In this document: positions 1 through 8,578 of the stretch, piece after piece
Position numbering within the stretch: the first letter of the stretch is position 1
Layout of the letters: every line of letters starts with the position of its first letter
Source: Adineta vaga
Lineage: Eukaryota > Rotifera
Assembly: GCA_021613535.1 (NCBI GenBank)
Contig: CP075494.1
Span: 4,526,001 to 4,590,000, forward strand
DNA length: 64,000 bases
Reading direction: 5' to 3'
Made by a program: the position numbers and the translations under genes
The notes under the pieces: model-generated
The model's input: the letters and a program-made list of their open reading frames with translations, nothing else
Databases searched by the model: none
What the model was told of the DNA's origin: nothing

Positions 1-114
1 ATCAATTTTACTCTTTATTTCATATGTCATAAACATTTGTTGATGGTTTCTGTTGCATGCAGTTGAACAGATTGTGAAATGAGGATTATTTTTCTTCATC
101 GTTTACTACTTTGG

Positions 115-1725
115 TTATAGCAGGACTTTATCTTGATGTATGATTCCATATTTTTGTCTTAATTGATGTAATAATGTATGATTATATGAACAGGTAAGAT
201 TTTTTTGATTGTCAATAATACCTCCAATTTTCCATTGTCGATATTCATGAACAAGTTCTTCAATCCAAAAGTTAAAACAAAAAAATTTCGTTCGTTCCGA
301 TCTGATTGTTACTGATGAACAAAATTCTTTATCTTTTTCACACATTTCAATAAATAACTGTCCATCTTTCGCTAAATTTTCATATGGATTCACTGGTATT
401 CGAAATCCTTGAAGAATAAGTTGACCTGCTTGTCGAACTAACCTTACGATTTCATCTTTTTTAATACCTTTAATTCGTTCATTAATTGGATAATAAAGAC
501 CTTTAATATAAGGTATTCCACTGGTCATATATTGTTCACCATATGAAGTAAATACGTACTTAGTTTTATCCGAACCATCTGGTTTTAATCCTCCAAGATT
601 AATATGAACAGATCCATCGGAGAGAAATGTTTGATACATTTGACCAGTTCCTGGTGCACTAATATGAATATTCATTTGACGTAAGAGACGTAATTGTGCT
701 ATGAATAGATTATCTTGAAATGGCGATTGACTAAAATTTCTCAGTGGAACTTGTTCATAATGAAGATATGAAATATGAATCAATGGCCATTCACGTTGTA
801 AGTTTTGATTTAAATAAAAATTTGTATAATTATTAATTTCTTGAATTGCCTCTTTGATTTCTTGAATATCATCATCAAAAAAACGTTTATTATGAATAAT
901 ATATGCTTGAAGAATCTTATTCAATGATAGTTTTTGTCGAATTAATCCATGTTGTCGATACATTCGCTCACGAAATAATCGTGAACCATCTAATTCCAAA
1001 CCACCAGGTAATTGAAAATTTGATTGTGTACAACGTTGACACATTGTTCCACTTCCCATTATGATTTCATCAAACATAAACCAGCGTCGTAAAGACATTT
1101 CTCTTAACATTGTTTCTTTAATGATCGGAAGACCAGAAAATTGTTGATAAATATCTTCACTCCAACATTTCTCACAATCACGAAAATCTGTAAAAAGTCG
1201 AAACGGTTGAAGATGTCGAGGAGTAAATCGAATTAGTGCAAGATAAGCTGGATAGAGACCATCAAATAATGCATGACCAATATTATATTGCCAATCTTGA
1301 ATAAAATAAACAGTTGGATCAGGAATAATAGTTGGTTCAGCGATCGTTCGAACATAATCTTCTAAAGAACGATAAGAATCAAATTCACGTTCTGCTATTA
1401 CTGTTGACCAAACTTGAAGAGAATTTGTTCGAACGGAATAATTTGGTAGAGATGTTCCTTTGACTTTGAAAATCATAAATCCACTATTGATATAATATAA
1501 ATTTTCAAATAAACAAGATTGATTTATCAATGAACCTACACAACGAATACGTGTTTCAAACGTTTTATTTTTTTCATCAATCGATGTTGATTTAATTTGA
1601 AGTATAACAGATTTGACCATCACTTTCTGTCTTACAATAACGAAGAGAAGAATAAGACTGATAATAATAATTAAGAATTTAACAAATGATTTTATTGATG
1701 ATGCCATCTTTCGTCTAATCAACAT
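115..1725 (-). CDS. GT61-family glycosyltransferase, type II membrane protein
   Basis: Single uninterrupted 536-residue reading frame. A short basic N-terminus is followed by one hydrophobic segment (about residues 12-29), the layout of a Golgi type II glycosyltransferase with a lumenal catalytic domain. The middle has GHALFDGLYPAYLALIRF (about residue 150) and the C-terminal half has APGTGQMYQTFLSDGSVHIN, which match the two conserved blocks of the GT61/DUF563 family (EOGT, plant xylosyl/arabinosyltransferases). Many cysteines and N-glycosylation sequons support a lumenal location. A clear paralogue lies at 49496-51194 on the other strand. The acceptor and donor sugar cannot be told from sequence. 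Alternative: inactive relative. Family assignment is firm, specificity unknown. Confidence 0.85.
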   Translation of the reverse strand: MLIRRKMASSIKSFVKFLIIIISLILLFVIVRQKVMVKSVILQIKSTSIDEKNKTFETRIRCVGSLINQSCLFENLYYINSGFMIFKVKGTSLPNYSVRTNSLQVWSTVIAEREFDSYRSLEDYVRTIAEPTIIPDPTVYFIQDWQYNIGHALFDGLYPAYLALIRFTPRHLQPFRLFTDFRDCEKCWSEDIYQQFSGLPIIKETMLREMSLRRWFMFDEIIMGSGTMCQRCTQSNFQLPGGLELDGSRLFRERMYRQHGLIRQKLSLNKILQAYIIHNKRFFDDDIQEIKEAIQEINNYTNFYLNQNLQREWPLIHISYLHYEQVPLRNFSQSPFQDNLFIAQLRLLRQMNIHISAPGTGQMYQTFLSDGSVHINLGGLKPDGSDKTKYVFTSYGEQYMTSGIPYIKGLYYPINERIKGIKKDEIVRLVRQAGQLILQGFRIPVNPYENLAKDGQLFIEMCEKDKEFCSSVTIRSERTKFFCFNFWIEELVHEYRQWKIGGIIDNQKNLTCSYNHTLLHQLRQKYGIIHQDKVLL

Positions 1726-2180
1726 TCTGATTTCAATCAGAAAACACCGAAGTTTTAACAGTTGCTTTTATGGTAAACATTTCGATTTGATTGAAAAATG
1801 TTAACAAAATTATTTACATAACTGTACTTTTCTCTTTTTTCATTCTGTCTCAAAAAAGAATTCAACGTTGAATCTACCAAAGAAATGATTCATTCAAGGT
1901 AAAATTTATTATCATCGTGGTCCTCATGTGCAAATATCCTTCAAAATAAGATAAGCCATTTGTTTTCGTTTGTGTAAACATAATTTGTACTATAATCGAA
2001 TCGAATGATATGTGGCTTAACATTATAGTAGAGTTGAATGTGGTTACCAAAGTAATTATTAATGAAAGAAGTGGCAAATGCATATACTTTCATGAAGCCA
2101 AAATTCAAATTTTTGATAATTATAGTTGAAATATTTAAATAACAAGAGCAGATTATTTATTATCACTGTTAACATCCGAA
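1726..2180. other. Intergenic, nothing recognised
   Basis: AT-rich DNA upstream of the GT61 gene. It contains its presumed promoter but no motif I can name, and a short minus-strand open frame with no coding character. Confidence 0.5.
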
Positions 2181-2930
2181 CAAGTGAAGAGCATTGATTC
2201 TTCTATCTTTATTGTAACTGATCCTTTACAAAATCAATTACAACAAGCGATTAATTTAAGAAATATTCCATTGTTGAAAAATATCAATGGACGTGTTTTC
2301 TAATGAATATATCGATGCATTGTATTCTCTAGCGATGGCACGAGATAGCGTCCAATATTTAAGAGCATAGCTTCTACTAAAGCTATTTCATGAAAACAAT
2401 GATGTGTTGCCAAAACGAAGATCATTACGATTGGGAGCCAAAACTGCAATACATCAGAACGAGCAGTACAAGATGCAAAATCAAGAGTATACGCTGAACA
2501 AACACCAATTATAACAACAAGCCAATTATCGGATGAGATTTCATTCGAAACTTCTCAATTAGAAAACAATCATCCATTCATTCAAGATGTAATAAGGTCA
2601 GCATTGAAATGAATTTTACAAAATGTAAAACCAGTAAAGATTTATTCACATCCAGTTAAAGATGAACTATCAGATGTACCAAATGAACATTGGCAAGATC
2701 AACTAAACGAGCTAGATAATTTTATAAATAATGAAATTCAAAAAATTGTCGATCATTACAAACAATATGTTTTACAATAGTTTTCAAACCGAGAATATTT
2801 GGTTTTATATCAGTTGTGTGCATTGGGATCTGATAGTACAAAATTCAAAAATGGAACGTCTTTAATTTCTCAAAAGAAACATCGACTTGATCGTTATGAA
2901 AAACAAACCTACTCGAGTGAGCCCGATGGA
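2181..2930 (+). pseudogene. Decayed coding sequence of unknown family
   Basis: Conceptual translation in the plus strand gives protein-like stretches split by stops and frame changes: a block ending NINGRVF then stop, a block around ALYSLAMARDSVQYLRA then stop, and a block from about 2560 (HPFIQDVIRSALK, stop, then ILQNVKPVKIYSHPVKDEL) to a stop at about 2778, with the frame continuing into FSNREYLVLYQLCALGSD. Codon-like composition and amphipathic charged segments suggest a former protein. No intron pattern rescues the stops. I do not recognise the family. Confidence 0.5.
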
Positions 2931-3002
2931 GTGGACCAAGTGATCCAAAAGATGATACACTTTTTTTCTTTTTCTCTTCGACTTATTTATTCAATCCGTA
3001 TC

Positions 3003-3901
3003 ATGACTTTGTTCACATCTGTTCTCATCGCTTGGATTGCATTGATAATTATCGGCTCTTATTTTATTCATTCGATTCAGAATTTTTCTCTTCGAATTCT
3101 TCTAACATTCATTCCATGTGTTACATTAACATGAATTACTTCTCAAAATCTTCCTATACTTCATATAACGTCAACGTTAATCGTTGCAATAACTTGGCTG
3201 GTGTCAATTCGTTTGATTCATCTCATAAATGTTTTCAAAAAATCAGTCATTAACATTTCAATCGTTTCTCTTAGAAATTCTTTGGATATTTTTTCCATTT
3301 CGAATAGAACAATCCATGAAAAATCAATGGTCGATTAATTGTACATAACACAAGTTAGTTTTGCACGAATTCTTATGTTCTAAATACATCGATCATGACA
3401 ATATCATATATTCTTGACGTCGAAGCTGTTTTTATTCGAATTCTAACCAAAGATAAATATACAATCGAATCATTTACAGATTTTCCAATTTCAAGTACAT
3501 CATTGCGAGAATTTTGGGGTCGACGATACAATCATTTTGTTGACACTATTTTCAAAGAATCAATATTTGAACCAATTTGTAAAGAATTTTCAAGTTCAAC
3601 AATCGGTGGATTAATTACTTTTATCGTCAGTGGTCTTTTACATATTTATTTAACATCCGTTCTCTTTAATGATTATTCATTCTTAATTCTAACATTTCTG
3701 TTATTCTTCTTACATGGTTTAGTTTGTTGTTTCGAAGCAAATATAAAAGTTAAATTGCCTCATTATATTGGTTGGTTAACAACACATTTATTTCTTTTAC
3801 TAACTACAGGACAAGGATCAACATTTATTCTGTTAAATCCTCCACCACTGATTGATTCAAAATGGATACCAAAACTATTCGTACCTAATTTTTGCCCTTG
3901 A
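3003..3901 (+). pseudogene. Wax-synthase-like (MBOAT) gene, N-terminal half decayed
   Basis: The last 168 residues (3395-3901) form an intact frame with the wax-synthase signature SLREFWGRRYNHFVDT followed by several membrane segments and a C-terminal HYIGWLTTHLFLLLTTGQG, typical of membrane-bound O-acyltransferases that make wax esters in the ER. Upstream, ATG 3003 opens a hydrophobic N-terminal segment that hits an in-frame TGA at 3132-3134, then the same frame continues for 65 more codons of plausible membrane sequence before TAA near 3339. The two halves are in different frames, and about 50 bases between them hold further stops. The intact part could be a short expressed fragment, but loss of function is more likely. 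Confidence 0.65.
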
Positions 3902-4846
3902 GAAAGAAATTTTGTTTTTTTGACTGAGTGAAACTATCAATCTTAATATATCTAACTATGAAGAAAAAAAAAACGGAAATGAAATTAGCACGTTTCTCTT
4001 ATTACAATATACCTGCCTTTCTTTGATAATCGGAAGTTAATTGTCGGTTACATTACAATTGATTATTGAACATGAACGTTCATCAACACATTTTCTTTCA
4101 CTCTCAATTACATCCCTTTTTACCCTAAGAAAACATTCAATTCTGTTCTTTACATTCTTATTGGTCTTTATAAACGATATTTTATCATAAGAAGATTTCT
4201 ATTTGAATAAATCGGAGCAAAAAAAGAACAAACAACATAAACTATACTAAATAGATATGAAGAAGTCGAGAAAGAAGAAAAAATTGCATTGAGATACATT
4301 AGATGAAATCTTCAAAAACAAACTTAATGTTAAAATTGATATAAACTATAGTTAAAACAATTTACTCTAATAATATTCGTCGAAAGAACTGATCTAAAAT
4401 ACATTATCGAATCTTAATCATGACGTAATAGCGATACTCTTAGAAGAAAAAAAATCGATTTTCGAGTTAATAATTAAGAATAATGTGATAAAGTAAAGTA
4501 GAAATATGAATTCGTACAGAATTTATCACCGATATTTTGGATAGACATCATAGAAAATACTGATTAATCGTAATTCTACGTTCATGTTTTTTGGAAATTC
4601 AATAAAATCGTGTCGATTTTTACGACATGAAAAAAAGCTTACAGTTAAGATTTGTTACGGGTGTAATAAAAAAAAATCTTTTTTTCTTTCTATTTCTAAA
4701 CGAAGAATAAGACTTATATTTTTCTCTGTAATAAAAAAAAGAAAACTCGGAAATGCCTTTTGCTATCCTTCACTCATCTTGTAAATGAACTCGATTGCTA
4801 TCATGAAATGACATCCACAAGAGTTATTAATTAGAATTTTATTTTG
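3902..4846. other. Intergenic, AT-rich, no gene seen
   Basis: About 0.9 kb with A- and T-runs. A 66-codon open frame at 4584-4784 is low-complexity lysine/phenylalanine sequence and not convincing. Confidence 0.5.
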
Positions 4847-6025
4847 ATGACTTCTATTCTCAGTCGTAGACTTTTATCTTATAAAAATATTCGTATTATT
4901 TATGTAATAGTGGTAATCACTATTCTGACAAAAATCATTAGTTTTTGTTCGTATATCGAAAATTTTATTCGTGTATGACTCATATTCTTTTTTCTATATA
5001 GTTCTATCAAAAAACGTGACTTCTTCTTTCCCAGCAAATTCTGAAGAAAATCTTATTTATCATAATAATGGAATTGCATATGATTATTATTCGAAAGATG
5101 AACTTCGAAAAGCACAAATCGGTTATCAATGGAAGATTTGGTCACTTCCACATAATGTCAAATATCATCAGATATCTCCATTTACTCGATCAAAACTTTC
5201 GTATGTTGATATAATTTATATCATGACCAGTTCACGGTTGATTGAACGACAACAACATTTGAAAAAAGTCTTTCATCGACAAGGAATTTCCATGGAATCA
5301 GTCCATTGGAGGATGAAATGGAATCAAACAACATATAATTCTTCTCGTTCCTATGTTTATCAACGACTTAATCTCAAAGATAAACCATTAGGTAGGCTAT
5401 CGAACTCGAACTCATTCACATTCATATAAACTGAACATTCTTAGATCGAAATCAACAACGACGATGTCCAATAACAATGGAACATGTTGATGTTTGGTAT
5501 GAAATAGCGAAGGAAAAGATTCGTCTAGCATTAATTCTCGAAGATGATGTGATATTTGTTCCATTTTTCAAAGAGAAATTTCTTCGCATGATTTCCACAG
5601 CTATTCATGTGGGCGCATTACAATTGAATCGAACATGTGTCGAACGAAGAGAAGGACATATATCAAAGGATGAACGGATCGAACAAAATCCTATGTTTGT
5701 GATTGGTTCATGTTTTCATTTGCATGATGAATATTTTCGACAATCTTCATCCAATGCTTTTCCATTACTATCAACACAAAAAATGAATGCATCTAGATGT
5801 ACACATGCTTATCTCTTGACATCATGTTCAGCTCAAGCACTGGTAGAACAAATTCATAAGCAAAAGAATGACTTTGTTAATTCTGATTTCTTTCAAAATC
5901 ATTTATTTCGATTATCATCAACACTTCAGTCGTTTTGGATAGATCCCCCATTAGCTTATCAAGGAAATCAAATAGTTGATCATGATCAGATCAAAAGTTT
6001 TCAAGGTCAAACACAAAACGAATAA
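4847..6025 (+). CDS. GT25-like glycosyltransferase, three exons
   Basis: Proposed join 4847-4970, 5035-5391, 5445-6025 (353 residues). Exon 1 starts at ATG 4847 and encodes a basic stretch plus a membrane anchor (IRIIYVIVVITILTKIISF), giving a type II Golgi topology. Intron 1 runs GTGTAT..CCCAG; the acceptor at 5001 also keeps frame. Intron 2 (5392-5444, 53 nt) joins KPLG to DRNQQRRCPITMEHVDVWYE. The catalytic domain has VDIIYIMTSSRLIERQQHLKK near its start and LALILEDDVIF, the LEDD metal/nucleotide-sugar motif of the GT25 (LPS/collagen galactosyltransferase) family. It ends 23 bp from the stop codon of the convergent dideoxysugar enzyme, which suggests a shared pathway. The donor sugar is unknown. 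Confidence 0.75.
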
Positions 6026-6048
6026 AACACTTATTTTTTTAATCTTTT

Positions 6049-8335
6049 TTATTCAATTTTTTTTACACATACATTGTTTCTATAGTATTGAATTGTCTTT
6101 TGAATTCCTATGGAAAGTGAAGTCATTTGAAACGATGGAAAAATTCTTTTGAATTCCGAAGTATCAGCAGTACGACGTAATGGACCATCTTTATTCATAT
6201 CATTATCGAATTGAATCGATCCATTGTAATTTGCATGATGACATATAAGTTGAACAATATCAGCAACAGAGACTTCTTCACCTGCTACAATTAAAGGTTG
6301 TTGTTCATTATAATTTTCTAATGTCCATAAAACAATTTCAGCAAGATCTTGTGCAAACATAATTTGTCGTAAGGGTTTACCTGTTCCAATCATTTGTAAA
6401 GGAATGGATAAATCTTGTTTCTTTTGATTTTCTATTTTTGCAATCAATGCATTTACAAGTGGCGCTGTATTTGGATTGAAATCTCCATAAGCACCAAAGA
6501 AATTCCCTGGTAAAATCGTAACAAAATTACATTGATATTCTTTTCGATACCATTCTGTAAGTTGTGCTAATGATCGTTTAGCATATGCATAGGATTCCGA
6601 TGCTGGATGAGGTAATCCATCGTAAATGGAAGACGTATCGATTGGGAATTGTGCATTTTTTGGAAGCATAACTGTTGATAAGATAGAAACTAATTTTATT
6701 TGACCAATCCATGTTTGAAATTCGAATGTTGTTTGAAGAATATTATTATTTATTGTAACATTATTAATCCAAAATTCCACTGGTTTAGCGGACATTTCTT
6801 GAATGGATGCAAGATGTGCGGCACAATGAATAACACGTGTTGGTTGAAAACGTTTGAAAATCTTTTCAACATCTTTAACTTTTCGAAGATCTCCATCTTG
6901 ACGAGTAATAAAAATCCATTCGGAATCATTTGTTTTAAGCTTTAATGGTTTGGAATCGATTATTACTGATGAATCTGATTGACCTAAGAGAACATCACGA
7001 ATATATTGACCTAACATTCCATTACTTCCTGTAATTAATGTAAAATGATATGGTGAAAATGGAAATGCTAAGATGATCTCTACAAGTTTATCAATAATGG
7101 TTTGATCAAGAGACATTTGATGAACACCAATGAAAAATCCACGTGAATGAATAACTTCTGCACCTGGATAATTTTCCGGATGTTCTTCATCACAAAATAT
7201 TGATATGCAAGGTTGACGAATAAAATTTCCGCTGATAATCGGACGATTCTCAATTCCATTTTTTTCAAGATATTTTAAAAATTCGAAACGTTGATGTGTA
7301 TAACATCGATGTAATAAAAATCCTAAACCAAACCATGCTGGATCTACATCTTCCGAAGGTTCAATCAATGACATTAATGATGAAAATCTTTCATAACGTG
7401 CAAATGTTTCTTTTATAAGACGAAAATTTTCTCGACGATTCTTATTAAATTGATAAAGTTTATCTAATTGAACATTTAACATTGCACCTTGAACTTCTAA
7501 TGGTCGAAGATTATAACCCATATTTATAAATAAAAATCGACAATCAATATCGGGATACAATTCTTCAACTTGTTGACGATTCGTTATGTGTCTAGTCCAC
7601 CCATGGGCCCGTAGACAACGAAGAAAATTATAATCTTCTTCTGTATGACATGTTATCATTCCTCCTTCACCACTTGTAATATGATGTGAAAAATAGAATG
7701 AAAATGTTCCAAAATCTCCAAATGTTCCTAACATTTTCTGTTGACAGAAACTTCCTAATGATTCGCATGTATCTTCAATTAAAATAAGTTGATGTTCTTG
7801 AACAAATTTCATTAATAATTTCATATTAATCGAATTTCCAAGAACATGAACAGCCATAACTGCTTTCACACGATTGGTTAATTTACGTTCAAGTTCATGA
7901 AGAGATATATTGAAAGTACGTGGATCAACATCGACAAAGATTGGACGAAGACCATTTTGAATTAATGGAAATACACTAGTTGACCAACAAACCGCTGGAA
8001 CAAGAACATGATCACCTGGATCACAATGTTTTGGACGTAATTTATTTGCTATTGCTGAAACGCAATAAATTAGCTGAACTACCCGAATTAACCATGACAG
8101 CATAGGATACACCAAGAATTTGTGCAAATTTCTTTTCAACATGTTCAATTTCTTTACCTAAAGTTAATCGACCAGATAATAAAACTTCAGTCATTGCTAA
8201 AATTTCTTCTTCACCAAATGGATTCATTGCTAATGGAAATAAAGTTGATGTATCTTGTTTTTCCGCTGAACGACGAGCATTCCATTCCTTTGCGATAATC
8301 ACTTTCCATATTGGTTTGTTCGTTTCACTATTCAT
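6049..8335 (-). CDS. ColD-like dehydratase fused to GDP-fucose-synthase/ColC-like epimerase-reductase (one frameshift)
   Basis: About 762 residues from ATG 8335. Residues about 1-425 are a DegT/DnrJ/EryC1 PLP-fold enzyme: VMVNSGSSANLL, VPAVCWSTSVFPLIQNGL, LIEDTCESLG. At the usual PLP lysine it has FYFSHHITSGEGGM, so His replaces Lys as in ColD, the enzyme that removes the 3-OH of GDP-4-keto-6-deoxymannose. The cysteine cluster of the iron-sulfur E1/RfbH relatives is absent. Residues about 430-762 are an SDR domain: GSNGMLG nucleotide motif, STVMLP serine, YAYAK catalytic Tyr/Lys, GTGKPLRQIMFAQDLAE and NKDGPLRRTADTSEFKRIF, matching GDP-fucose synthase and ColC. Together these could give GDP-colitose or a similar GDP-3,6-dideoxysugar. 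The frame breaks once at 8062 (two bases missing or one extra) inside the conserved SANLL..AIANK segment, so this may be a sequence error or a fresh lesion. No splice signal explains it. Confidence 0.8.
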
Positions 8336-8578
8336 GTTCACTTGATTATACAAGTCGTAATTCTTCTATGCTCTAAGATACAATTAAAATGAATGATGAA
8401 AAGAAATGTTTCTTTTTTTTCTTTCTTTGATCGATAGTTACTAATACTTCTCGATAAAATGTTGAGTAAAATTATAAAGAAATGACAAGCATACATTTCA
8501 TTTTGTGAACGCTTACAAAGGAGAGTAGAGGAAAGGAAAGAAATTACAATTACTTCGGTTAATCGATAAAAAAAGAAC
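8336..8578. promoter_or_regulatory. Shared upstream region of divergent gene pair
   Basis: Only 243 bp separate the start codons of the dideoxysugar enzyme fusion (-) and the transporter-transferase fusion (+). It must hold both promoters. It contains pyrimidine/purine runs but no TATA motif I would trust. Confidence 0.5.

Noticed and set aside
1874-2083. Minus-strand 69-codon frame with a hydrophobic start
   Set aside because: Composition explained by AT-rich DNA; no homologous feature or gene structure.
4584-4784. Small Lys/Phe-rich open frame
   Set aside because: Low-complexity A/T runs, no domain, no splice context.
8055-8070. Tiny intron explaining the frame change in the ColD-like gene
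   Set aside because: No GT..AG pair with a plausible length restores the frame without removing conserved residues.
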